NCBI RefSeq assembly: GCF_001294575.1
Contig: NZ_CP012676.1
Span: forward strand, 4,128,001 to 4,192,000
Length of the DNA stretch: 64,000 nucleotides
Direction: 5' to 3'
Source of the DNA: Pseudomonas versuta
GTDB lineage: Bacteria > Pseudomonadota > Gammaproteobacteria > Pseudomonadales > Pseudomonadaceae
The notes under the pieces are model-generated. The model was given only the letters and a program-made list of their open reading frames with translations, had not been told where the DNA came from and ran no database searches. A program made the position numbers and the translations under genes. Shown one piece after another: positions 8,534-16,599 of the stretch (its first letter is position 1; each line of letters starts with the position of its first letter).

Positions 8534-10058
8534 GCCAGTAACCTTCGGCCAAACCCCATTGCGCATTGAAGACGTGCTGGCGCTGGCCAATCGTCAGGTG
8601 CCCTCCCGTCTGCAAGACGACGACGCCTATCGCGAGCGCATCGCCAGGGGCGCGCGTTTTCTCGATTCGTTGCTGGACAAGGAAGGCGTGATCTACGGCG
8701 TGACCACCGGTTACGGCGATTCATGTGTGGTGGCGGTGCCGCTGGAGCATGTCGAAGCGTTGCCGCGTCATCTCTATACCTTTCATGGCTGCGGGCTGGG
8801 CAAACTGCTCGACGCCCAGGCCACCCGCGCCGTGCTCGCGGCGCGTTTGCAGTCGCTGTGCCATGGCGTGTCCGGGGTACGCATCGAGCTGCTGGAGCGC
8901 CTGCAGGCCTTCATCGCCCACGACATCCTGCCGCTGATCCCGGAAGAAGGCTCGGTCGGCGCCAGCGGTGATCTGACCCCGCTGTCCTACGTGGCCGCCA
9001 CCCTGTCCGGCGAGCGCGAAGTGCTGTTCAACGGCGAACGCCGCCTGGCGGCTGACGTCCACCGCGAGCTGGGCTGGGCCCCGCTGGTACTGCGGCCCAA
9101 GGAAGCGCTGGCGCTGATGAACGGCACCGCCGTGATGACCGGCCTCGCGTGCCTGGCCTATGCCCGCGCCGACTACCTGCTCAAGCTGGCGACCCGCATC
9201 ACTGCGCTCAACGTCGTTGCGCTGCAGGGCAACCCTGAGCATTTCGACGAGCGCCTGTTCGCCGCCAAACCGCATCCGGGGCAAATGCAAGTCGCCGCAT
9301 GGATTCGCCAGGACCTGGCCATCGACGCCCCGACCGCGCCATTGCATCGTCTGCAAGACCGCTACTCGCTGCGCTGCGCCCCCCATGTACTGGGCGTGCT
9401 GGCCGACAGCCTGAACTGGCTGCGGTCGTTTATCGAGATCGAACTCAACAGTGCCAACGACAACCCGATCATCGACGCCGAAGAAGAACGCGTGCTGCAC
9501 GGCGGGCATTTCTACGGCGGCCATATCGCCTTTGCCATGGACAGCCTCAAGACTCTGGTCGCCAATGTCGCCGACCTGCTGGACCGCCAGCTCGCACTGC
9601 TGGTGGACGTGCGTTACAACCACGGCCTGCCGAGCAATTTGTCGGGCGCGACGGCGGAACGGGCCATGCTCAACCACGGCTTCAAGGCGGTGCAGATCGG
9701 CACCAGTGCCTGGACCGCCGAGGCCCTGAAAAACACCATGCCGGCCAGCGTGTTTTCGCGTTCCACCGAATGCCACAACCAGGACAAGGTGAGCATGGGC
9801 ACCATCGCCGCCCGCGATGCGATCCGCGTGCTGGAGCTGACCGAACAAGTGGCCGCCGCAGCCCTGCTGGCCGCCAACCAAGGTGTGTGGCTGCGCAGCC
9901 GTGGTGAAGATGCCCGCCCGCTACCGCCGGCACTGGCGCATATGCACGCCGAACTGGCCAAGGACTTCCCGCCCGTGGTTGAAGACCGCGCCCTAGAAGC
10001 CGAACTGCGCCTGTGCCTGGCACGGATCGCCCAACAACACTGGAGGCTGCATGCGTAG
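8514..10058 (+). CDS. Aromatic amino-acid ammonia-lyase (HAL/PAL/TAL superfamily)
   Basis: A 514-residue ammonia-lyase. The MIO prosthetic group arises from A150-S151-G152 in GSVGASGDLTPLSY. The catalytic Tyr is Y61 in IYGVTTGYG, and NSANDNPI plus QDKVSMGT are other active-site segments. It should release ammonia from an aromatic amino acid to give an aryl-acrylate starter for the polyene. The pocket pair that sets substrate choice reads F90-H91 (YTFHGCGLG), compared with Ser-His in histidine, His-Leu in tyrosine and Phe-Leu in phenylalanine lyases, so the substrate cannot be assigned safely. Position inside a polyene operon and away from hut genes makes a role in histidine use unlikely. The ATG at 8514 is chosen from overlap and family length. 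Confidence 0.9.
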   Translation: MTTQPHEPVTFGQTPLRIEDVLALANRQVPSRLQDDDAYRERIARGARFLDSLLDKEGVIYGVTTGYGDSCVVAVPLEHVEALPRHLYTFHGCGLGKLLDAQATRAVLAARLQSLCHGVSGVRIELLERLQAFIAHDILPLIPEEGSVGASGDLTPLSYVAATLSGEREVLFNGERRLAADVHRELGWAPLVLRPKEALALMNGTAVMTGLACLAYARADYLLKLATRITALNVVALQGNPEHFDERLFAAKPHPGQMQVAAWIRQDLAIDAPTAPLHRLQDRYSLRCAPHVLGVLADSLNWLRSFIEIELNSANDNPIIDAEEERVLHGGHFYGGHIAFAMDSLKTLVANVADLLDRQLALLVDVRYNHGLPSNLSGATAERAMLNHGFKAVQIGTSAWTAEALKNTMPASVFSRSTECHNQDKVSMGTIAARDAIRVLELTEQVAAAALLAANQGVWLRSRGEDARPLPPALAHMHAELAKDFPPVVEDRALEAELRLCLARIAQQHWRLHA

Positions 10059-10476
10059 CAAAGGCGTTCTGCACGTTGACACTGAAATTCTGGTGCCGTT
10101 TTTCGACATCGATACCATGCACGTGGTGTGGCACGGGCATTACGTCAAATACCTGGAAGTGGCGCGCTGCGCGCTGCTGGACCACATCGGCCACAACTAC
10201 ACCCACATGCTCGACGCGGGGTATGCCTGGCCGGTGATCGACATGCAGCTGCGTTATGTGCGCGGCGCCACCTTTGGCCAGCGGATCAACGTACGCGCCA
10301 GCCTGGTGGAGTGGGAGAACCGCTTGAAGATCAATTATCTGATCAGCGACCTGGCCAGCGGCGAACGCCTGACCCGCGCCTGCACCGTGCAGGTTGCGGT
10401 GCAGATTGCCAGTCGCGAAATGCAACTGGCGTCGCCCAAATGCTTTACCGACGCCGTCGCCAGGGTGCTGCCATGA
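10051..10476 (+). CDS. 4-hydroxybenzoyl-CoA-type thioesterase
   Basis: A 141-residue single hotdog-fold thioesterase. The N-terminal motif DIDTMHVVWHGHYVKYLEVAR matches the 4HBT active-site region, including the HVVWHGxY pattern and a downstream Glu. It would hydrolyse acyl-CoA or acyl-ACP thioesters, either to release the finished polyene or to edit wrong intermediates (ApeK-type in other clusters). It overlaps the ammonia-lyase gene by eight bases, and its stop overlaps the next start (ATGA at 10473). Confidence 0.88.
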   Translation: MRSKGVLHVDTEILVPFFDIDTMHVVWHGHYVKYLEVARCALLDHIGHNYTHMLDAGYAWPVIDMQLRYVRGATFGQRINVRASLVEWENRLKINYLISDLASGERLTRACTVQVAVQIASREMQLASPKCFTDAVARVLP

Positions 10477-11180
10477 CCCCGATCGACAAATGTTGTAGTC
10501 GCTGCCGAAGGCTGCGATCGAGCCCGAAGGGGTCGCGCTTTTCCCGCAGTGAAGGTCCTTCGGCCCTTATCGCAGCCTTCGGCAGCGACTACAGGAAATG
10601 GCTGCTTACCCTCTTATTGGGCTTTTCATCTTTTGCCCATGCCTTCGACCTGCAACAGCTCAGCGCACAACTGGCCCGGCCGCAGGTTATCCACGGCGAT
10701 TTCATCCAGGAAAAACACTTGCGCGCCCTGCCCAAGCCGCTGACCAGCACCGGGACCTTTGTGCTGGCCAGGGACCACGGCCTGCTCTGGCAGCTCAAAA
10801 CCCCGCTGCAGCAGGATTACCGCATCACCGCCCAGGGCATCGCCCGGCGCAACGGCAATGAATGGCAAATGCTCCCCGGCAAGAGCGCCGGCGCCGAGCA
10901 AAACCGGCTGTTCCTCGCCGTATTGCAAGGCGACAGCAGCGGCCTGCAGCGCGACTTTGACCTGCAACTGCAAGGCGAAGCCAAGGACTGGAAGCTGACC
11001 CTGACCCCGCGTTCACTGCTGCTCAAACAGATCTTCACCCGTATCAATATCGACGGTGGCGAACTGGTGCAGCGCATCGAGTTGCAAGAAACCCAGGGCG
11101 ACAGCACCTTGCTCAAGATGCAAAACAGCGTCAGCAACCAGCCATTGAGCGACGCGGAGCAGCATGATTTTGCGCAGTGA
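10473..11180 (+). CDS. LolA-like outer-membrane lipoprotein carrier with REPIN-encoded N terminus
   Basis: A 235-residue protein whose mature part (from DLQQLSAQLARPQVIHGDF onward) resembles LolA-type periplasmic carriers found in polyene clusters (ApeL-type). The only in-frame ATG is at 10473, coupled to the thioesterase stop. The signal-peptide core LLTLLLGFSSFAHA begins only about 42 residues later. Codons 8-41 are a REP doublet (10494-10593) read in frame, giving a basic, Cys- and Arg-rich stretch before the hydrophobic core. The last REP codons supply the Arg-Lys that precede this core. So the repeat has either been accepted as a long signal-peptide n-region or has damaged export. The protein would shuttle hydrophobic product across the periplasm. 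A non-ATG start after the repeat is possible, but none with a good ribosome site is seen. Confidence 0.8.
   Translation: MTPIDKCCSRCRRLRSSPKGSRFSRSEGPSALIAAFGSDYRKWLLTLLLGFSSFAHAFDLQQLSAQLARPQVIHGDFIQEKHLRALPKPLTSTGTFVLARDHGLLWQLKTPLQQDYRITAQGIARRNGNEWQMLPGKSAGAEQNRLFLAVLQGDSSGLQRDFDLQLQGEAKDWKLTLTPRSLLLKQIFTRINIDGGELVQRIELQETQGDSTLLKMQNSVSNQPLSDAEQHDFAQ
10494..10593. repeat. REP doublet (REPIN) inside the LolA-like gene
   Basis: Two 25-base arms, TGTAGTCGCTGCCGAAGG... at 10494-10518 and its exact reverse complement at 10569-10593, enclose a spacer of 50 bases. This is the inverted pair layout of a REPIN. The arms belong to a different sequence family from the TGTAGGAGC and TGTGGGAGC repeats elsewhere in the window. 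The element is read through in frame by the LolA-like gene. Confidence 0.85.
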
Positions 11181-13485
11181 ACGCTGGTTGCCCCGTGGTT
11201 TTCTGATCCTGCTGCTGGCCGTACTCGCAGTGGCCGCCTGGCAATGGCGTCATGGCGCACCGCTGTCGGCCAACCTGATGGAACTGGTGCCCGGTGAGTC
11301 GCCGGACGCCCTGGAACTCAGCGCCGAACAGCGCATGCAAGAACCGCTGAACCGCGAGATGCTGGTGCTGGTGGGCAGCGCCGATCGCCAGCAGGCCATC
11401 GCCACCGCTCAGCAGCTGGGCGAAACCTGGCAAGCCAGCGGCCTGTTTGAAAAGGTGCAGTGGAACCTGCAAGCCGACCTGCCGGCGCTGCGCCAACAAC
11501 TGCTGCGCGGACGTCTGGCGATGCTGGCCGAAGATGACCGCACACAACTGATTGAACACCCCGATGCCTTCATCCAGCAGCGGGTGCAATCGCTGTACGA
11601 CCCGTTTACCGGCTTCAGTCTGGTGCCGAGTCAGGACGACTGGCTGGGCCTGACCGGGCGCATTCAGAACAGTCAGCCGGCCCGCGGCACAGTGCAACTG
11701 GATATCGGCAGCGGGGCCCTGATCGCCGATGCCGACGGCAAAAGCTGGGTGCTGCTGCGGGCGCGGACCCGGGGCAACGCCTTTGACATGAAGCTGCCGC
11801 TGCAAGTGGCCGCCCTGCTCGAACAAAGCAGCCAGCAGGCCGCCAGCAACCACGTGCAACTGCTGGCCGCCAGCGGCCTGTTATATGCGGCGAGCGCGCA
11901 ACAACAAGCGAGCCGCGAAATAACCTGGGTCGGCGGCGGTGCCACCCTGGGGATTCTCCTGCTGTTGCTGCTGGCTTTTCGTCGCTGGCGAGTGCTGCTG
12001 GCCTTTGTCCCGGTGCTGGTCGGCATGCTGTTTGGCGCGGTGGCCTGCGTCGCCTTCTTTGGCAGCATGCACGTGATGACGCTGGTGCTGGGCTCCAGCC
12101 TGATCGGCGTGGCAGTGGATTACCCGCTGCATTACCTGTCCAAGAGCTGGAGCCTGAAACCCTGGCGCAGCTGGCCTGCCTTGCGCCTGACCTTGCCCGG
12201 GCTGAGCCTGAGCCTGGCCACCAGTTGCATCGGTTACCTGGCCCTGGCCTTTACCCCGTTCCCGGCCCTCACCCAGATCGCCATTTTCTCCGCCGCCGGC
12301 CTGGTCGGTGCTTACCTCAGCGCCGTATGCCTGCTGCCCGCCCTGCTCAAGGGCGTCGAGCTGCGCCCCGCGCAATGGCCGCTGAGCATTGCGCAAACCC
12401 TGCTGGATATCCGTGGCGCATTGCTGAAAAAGATCCCCACACCCGCCTTGCTGGCCTTGTTGCTGGCGTTCTGCGCCGCCGGTTTGTGGCAACTGACCAG
12501 TAAAAACGATGTCCGCCAATGGGTCGGCGCACCGCCGCAGTTAATGGCCCAAGCCCAGGCTATTGCGCGGATCACCGGCTACCAGCCCACCAGTCAGTTT
12601 TTCCTGGTGCGCGCCGACAATGAACAGCAGTTGCTGGAGCGCCAGGCCGCCCTCAGTGAACGTCTGGATCAGCTGGTCAACATGGGCAAGCTGCAAGGCT
12701 ATCTGGCGCTCAACCAGCTGGTCAGTCAGCCCGGCGAGCAACAGCAACTGCGGGCCGCCCTGGATCAGCTGCCGCAACACTGGCAGCCACTGCTGGAGCT
12801 TGGCGTCCCTCAAGAAGCCCTGCAAAACGAACTGGCGCAGCTCAAAGCCCTGCCCGAGCAGCATGTTGACGATGCCATGACGGGGCCGCTGGCCGAGCCG
12901 TGGCGTGCGCTGTGGCTGGGTAAAAACCCTCAGGGCGTGGCCGCGATGGTCAGCCTGCAAGGGTTGAACAATGCCAGCCTGTTGCGGGTGCAAGCACTGG
13001 ACTTGCCCGGTGTGCAACTGGTGGACCGGCTGGGGGATTTGAACAAGGTGTTCGCCGCCACCCAAATCAGCGCCGCCGAATTGAAGCTGTTGTCCTGCGC
13101 CCTGATCGTGTTGCTGTTGATCGCACCCTTCGGTTTTCGCGGCGCGCTGCGCATCGTCGCCCTGCCATTGCTGGCCGCGCTGTGCAGCCTGGCCAGCCTC
13201 GGCTGGCTGGGCCAGCCGCTGACCCTCTTTAGCCTGTTCGGTTTATTGCTGGTAACGGCCATCAGCGTCGATTACGCCATCCTGATGCGCGAGCAAATCG
13301 GCGGGGCCGCGGTCAGCCTGCTCGGCACCTTGCTCGCGGCACTGACCACCTGGCTGTCATTCGGCTTGCTGGCCGTGTCCAGCACGCCTGCGGTGAGCAA
13401 CTTCGGGCTGGCGGTGAGCCTGGGGCTGGCGTTCAGCTTCATCCTCGCGCCATGGGCCAGGAAACAGGAGCACACCCCATGCTGA
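11164..13485 (+). CDS. MMPL/RND-type exporter of the polyene operon
   Basis: A 773-residue membrane transporter with the duplicated layout of MMPL proteins: one membrane helix near the N terminus (FLILLLAVLAVAAW), a periplasmic domain to about residue 255, a block of five or six helices (about 258-405) with GVAVDYPLHYL in it, a second periplasmic domain and a second block of helices with TAISVDYAILM near the end. The acidic GVxVDY motifs in both halves are those used for proton coupling. It probably lifts the polyene lipid from the inner membrane for hand-over to the LolA-like protein encoded just upstream (ApeM-type). It overlaps that gene by 17 bases. Confidence 0.88.
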   Translation: MILRSERWLPRGFLILLLAVLAVAAWQWRHGAPLSANLMELVPGESPDALELSAEQRMQEPLNREMLVLVGSADRQQAIATAQQLGETWQASGLFEKVQWNLQADLPALRQQLLRGRLAMLAEDDRTQLIEHPDAFIQQRVQSLYDPFTGFSLVPSQDDWLGLTGRIQNSQPARGTVQLDIGSGALIADADGKSWVLLRARTRGNAFDMKLPLQVAALLEQSSQQAASNHVQLLAASGLLYAASAQQQASREITWVGGGATLGILLLLLLAFRRWRVLLAFVPVLVGMLFGAVACVAFFGSMHVMTLVLGSSLIGVAVDYPLHYLSKSWSLKPWRSWPALRLTLPGLSLSLATSCIGYLALAFTPFPALTQIAIFSAAGLVGAYLSAVCLLPALLKGVELRPAQWPLSIAQTLLDIRGALLKKIPTPALLALLLAFCAAGLWQLTSKNDVRQWVGAPPQLMAQAQAIARITGYQPTSQFFLVRADNEQQLLERQAALSERLDQLVNMGKLQGYLALNQLVSQPGEQQQLRAALDQLPQHWQPLLELGVPQEALQNELAQLKALPEQHVDDAMTGPLAEPWRALWLGKNPQGVAAMVSLQGLNNASLLRVQALDLPGVQLVDRLGDLNKVFAATQISAAELKLLSCALIVLLLIAPFGFRGALRIVALPLLAALCSLASLGWLGQPLTLFSLFGLLLVTAISVDYAILMREQIGGAAVSLLGTLLAALTTWLSFGLLAVSSTPAVSNFGLAVSLGLAFSFILAPWARKQEHTPC

Positions 13486-14639
13486 GCCTGCTGTTCTGGC
13501 TCATGGCCCTGGCCTTGTTCGCCTTGGCCACCCGCCTGGGTCGCCGCTTCGGGGTGATCCCGATTGTCAGCCAGTTATTGCTGGCGTCCATCGGTTTGCC
13601 GCTGCTGATGCTGCTGTGGGTCGAACCCCACTGGCAGCTAAGCGGCGCACAGCTGGTCACGCCGGTGTGGCTTAAAAGCCTGTACAGCCTGAGTTTCGCC
13701 CTGTTGCTGGGGCATATCCTGAGCGATGTGATTGATCTGCGCATCGACCGCCAGAGCCTGAAAATCGCCGTGCCCAGTTTTGCCGTTCCGTTTGTCTGCG
13801 GGCTGGCCTGCGCGGTGTGGCTGTTGCCTGCACAACCCTGGCTGAGTTCGCTGGCGGTCGGCCTGGTGTTTGCGATCACCGCAATCCCGGTGCTGTTTCT
13901 GTACTTGCGCCATATCGACTACCCGCCCGCTGCCGCCCGGCGCCTGGTACAAAGCGCGATCCTGATCGATCTGACCTGCTGGAGCCTGTTCGGCCTGGCC
14001 CAGGGCAGCCTCAACCTCAACAGCTTGCTCCTGCCGCTGGCAGGCGCCCTGTTGCCATTGCTGCTGCGCGGGCTGCGGATTCGCCAGCCGCTGTGTTACA
14101 GCCTGAGCTTTTTCGCCCTGCTGGTGGTGGCCGAGCATTACCACCTCAACGCGCTGATTTTCGGGGTCGGTTATCTGCTGTGCATGGCGTGGCTCAAAGT
14201 CCCGCTGGCGATGCCATTGAAAGCCGCCTGGCTGGAAGCTTTGCAGACCCATTTCGCGGTGCCGTTGATCCTCACGTTCGGCATTGTGCAGATCAACCTG
14301 CACAGCGCCCTGAACACCATCAGTGCACTGCAGATAGCGGCGCTATTGCTGCTGCCGATGGCGAGCAAACTGCTGGGCAACTGGCTCGGCCTGAGCTGGG
14401 CCACACCCTCGTTCGCGGGCGCCAGCAAATGGCGTGAAAGCCTGCTGCTGAATATTCGCGGGTTGAGTGAAATCGTTTTTCTCAACCTGCTGCTGCAACA
14501 ACAACTCATCAGCCCCGCGCTGTATTTCGCGCTGATGCTGATGGGCTTGATCGCCACGCTGTTACCGGCGCTGGCGGGCATGAACAAACCCCCTTTGAAG
14601 TCTGCTGTAACCCGCGACAAGGAGCCCTTGTGTCAGTAG
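13479..14639 (+). CDS. Cation/proton antiporter-like membrane protein
   Basis: A 386-residue protein with ten or more hydrophobic segments that resembles Na+/H+ exchanger (CPA2/KefB-like) proteins, for example GLVFAITAIPVLFLYL, which matches the TAxPVL helix of that family. The usual paired acidic residues of electrogenic members are not evident: SAILIDLTCW has a single Asp. It may therefore be an electroneutral antiporter or have another role. It lies between the exporter and the halogenase-like gene and overlaps both (7 and 10 bases), so it is co-translated with the pigment genes. The ATG at 13479 has GGAG eight bases upstream. I do not know a matching core gene in the enterobacterial polyene clusters. 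Confidence 0.75.
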   Translation: MLSLLFWLMALALFALATRLGRRFGVIPIVSQLLLASIGLPLLMLLWVEPHWQLSGAQLVTPVWLKSLYSLSFALLLGHILSDVIDLRIDRQSLKIAVPSFAVPFVCGLACAVWLLPAQPWLSSLAVGLVFAITAIPVLFLYLRHIDYPPAAARRLVQSAILIDLTCWSLFGLAQGSLNLNSLLLPLAGALLPLLLRGLRIRQPLCYSLSFFALLVVAEHYHLNALIFGVGYLLCMAWLKVPLAMPLKAAWLEALQTHFAVPLILTFGIVQINLHSALNTISALQIAALLLLPMASKLLGNWLGLSWATPSFAGASKWRESLLLNIRGLSEIVFLNLLLQQQLISPALYFALMLMGLIATLLPALAGMNKPPLKSAVTRDKEPLCQ

Positions 14640-15877
14640 TAGATATGGAACGTCGTCAGGTGGTGGTGATTGGTGCCGGGCCCTCCGGCGCAATCGCGGC
14701 TGCCCTGCTCAAACGCAAAGGCCATGATGTATTGATCGTCGAGCGCCAGCACTTCCCGCGCTTCTCCATCGGCGAAAGCCTGCTGTCGCACTGCCTGGAT
14801 TTCGTCGAAGAAGCCGGCATGCTCGAGGCGGTGCAAGCCGCCGGTTTTCAGCTTAAGAACGGTGCTGCCTTTGCCTGGGGCGAGCAGTACAGCGCCTTCG
14901 ATTTTGGTGACACCTTCAGCAATGGCAAGCCCACCACATTCCAGGTCCAGCGCGCCGATTTCGACAAGTTGCTGGCCGACCAGGCCGCACTGCAAGGCGT
15001 CGAAATCCGCTATGGCGAAACCGTGAGCGCAGTGGATGTCGAGCGCAGCAAACCGCTGCTGCAGGTTGTACGCGAAGACGCCAGCCGCTATCAGATCGAG
15101 GCCGACTTTATCCTCGACGCCAGCGGTTACGGACGCGTACTGCCGCGCTTGCTCGACCTCGAGGCGCCCTCCAGTTTCCCGATACGCCAGGCGGTGTTCA
15201 CCCACATTGAGGACCGGATTGACTGCGAGGGTTTCGAGCGCGAAAAAATCCTCATCACCACCCACCCGACCCGGCGCGACATCTGGTTCTGGACCATCCC
15301 CTTCAGCAATGGCCGCTGTTCGGTGGGAGTGGTGGCGGCGGCAGAACAGTTTTCCGGACACAGCCAAAACCTCGACCAGTGCCTGCGCGGTTTTATCGAT
15401 CAGACCCCAAGCCTGGGCCGGGTGCTGGCCAATGCCGTGTGGGACACCCCGGCACGCACCATCGGTGGTTACTCGGCCAACGTCAAAACCCTGCACGGGC
15501 CGGGTTTTGCCTTGCTGGGCAATGCCGCCGAGTTCCTCGACCCGGTGTTCTCTTCGGGCGTGACCATTGCCATGCGCTCGGCCAGCATGGCCGCCGCAGT
15601 GCTGCACCGCCAGCTGCAAGGCGAAGCCGTAGACTGGCAAACCGAGTTTGCCGAACCGCTCAAGCGCGGGGTCGACACCTTCCGCTGCTATGTCGAAGGC
15701 TGGTACGCCGGCACCTTCCAGGACGTGATCTATCACCCTGACAGCTCACCGCAAATACGCCGCATGATCAGCGCGATTCTGGCCGGCTATGCCTGGGATG
15801 AGCGCAACCCGTTTGTCAGCGAACCCAAGCGTCGCCTGCGCATGCTGTCGGACATCTGCGCCACGGAGACCGTATGA
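14630..15877 (+). CDS. Halogenase-like FAD-dependent oxidoreductase
   Basis: A 415-residue flavoprotein of the tryptophan-halogenase-like group. The FAD site GAGPSG is at residues 15-20, RFSIGESLL follows near residue 45, and K76 in FQLKNGAAF sits where flavin halogenases have their catalytic Lys. The WxWxIP signature of flavin-dependent halogenases is present as WFWTIP at residues 219-224. GFALLGNAAEFLDPVFSSG is the second FAD-binding region. This suggests chlorination or bromination of the aryl head, as known for xanthomonadin pigments, but some relatives act as reductases or hydroxylases, so the reaction is not proven. The start is GTG at 14630 with AAGGAG five bases upstream; the stop overlaps the methyltransferase start. 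Confidence 0.85.
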   Translation: MSVVDMERRQVVVIGAGPSGAIAAALLKRKGHDVLIVERQHFPRFSIGESLLSHCLDFVEEAGMLEAVQAAGFQLKNGAAFAWGEQYSAFDFGDTFSNGKPTTFQVQRADFDKLLADQAALQGVEIRYGETVSAVDVERSKPLLQVVREDASRYQIEADFILDASGYGRVLPRLLDLEAPSSFPIRQAVFTHIEDRIDCEGFEREKILITTHPTRRDIWFWTIPFSNGRCSVGVVAAAEQFSGHSQNLDQCLRGFIDQTPSLGRVLANAVWDTPARTIGGYSANVKTLHGPGFALLGNAAEFLDPVFSSGVTIAMRSASMAAAVLHRQLQGEAVDWQTEFAEPLKRGVDTFRCYVEGWYAGTFQDVIYHPDSSPQIRRMISAILAGYAWDERNPFVSEPKRRLRMLSDICATETV

Positions 15878-16599
15878 AACCTCTGAGCGATACCTACGTT
15901 GAAGAAACCCGTTTCGGGTTCTGGTTCTTGCGCAGCCACACCTGGCAGCATCACGTGTTGCGCGTGGCAATCAACGATCTGCGCAGCCTGTTCAGCGCTG
16001 AACTGCCAACTGCGCCGGTGATCCTCGATGCAGGCTGCGGCCAGGGCAAGTCATTCCAGTACCTGCACCGCACGTTTGCGCCCAAGCGCCTGATCGGCCT
16101 CGACGCCGACCCGCTGAGCCTGACCCTGAGCCGCGAAGAAGCGCGCCGCCAGGGCATCGACATTGAGCTGATCGGCAGTGACTGCGCCGAACTTGAAGTC
16201 GCGGACGCCAGTGTCGACATTCTGTTTTGCCACCAGACATTCCATCACCTGGTGCAACAGGACCGGGCGCTGGCCGAGTTTTATCGGGTGCTCAAGCCTG
16301 GGGGGTATTTGCTGTTTGCTGAATCTACCGAGGCCTACATCGACACCTGGGTGATTCGCTGGCTGTTCCGCCACCCGATGCACGTACAGAAAAGTGCGGC
16401 GCAGTACCTGGAGATGATCCGCGATCAGGGCTTTGAGTTTGAAGCGCAGAACGTGTCGTACCCGTACCTGTGGTGGAGCCGTTCCAAGGACTTCGGGCTG
16501 CTGGAACGCCTGGGCCTGCGTCGTGCAAAGCCGGTGGGTGAGCGCGAGGAAACCCTGGTCAACGTGGTGGCACGTAAACCTGCGGGACCTGCGCAGTGA
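15874..16599 (+). CDS. Class I SAM-dependent methyltransferase
   Basis: A 241-residue methyltransferase. VILDAGCGQGKSF (about residues 49-61) is the SAM-binding motif I, LIGLDADPLSL gives the acidic end of strand 2, and DILFCHQTFHHLV with LKPGGYLLFAES are motifs later in the Methyltransf_11-type fold. It would methylate the aryl head group or its hydroxyl; aryl polyenes often carry a ring methyl. The ATG at 15874 shares four bases with the halogenase-like stop. The stop overlaps a GTG start of the next gene. Confidence 0.9.
   Translation: MKPLSDTYVEETRFGFWFLRSHTWQHHVLRVAINDLRSLFSAELPTAPVILDAGCGQGKSFQYLHRTFAPKRLIGLDADPLSLTLSREEARRQGIDIELIGSDCAELEVADASVDILFCHQTFHHLVQQDRALAEFYRVLKPGGYLLFAESTEAYIDTWVIRWLFRHPMHVQKSAAQYLEMIRDQGFEFEAQNVSYPYLWWSRSKDFGLLERLGLRRAKPVGEREETLVNVVARKPAGPAQ

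Noticed and set aside
8721..9881. 386-codon open frame opposite the ammonia-lyase
   Set aside because: Antisense shadow produced by codon bias; the translated sequence is low-complexity in Gly, Gln and His with no motif.
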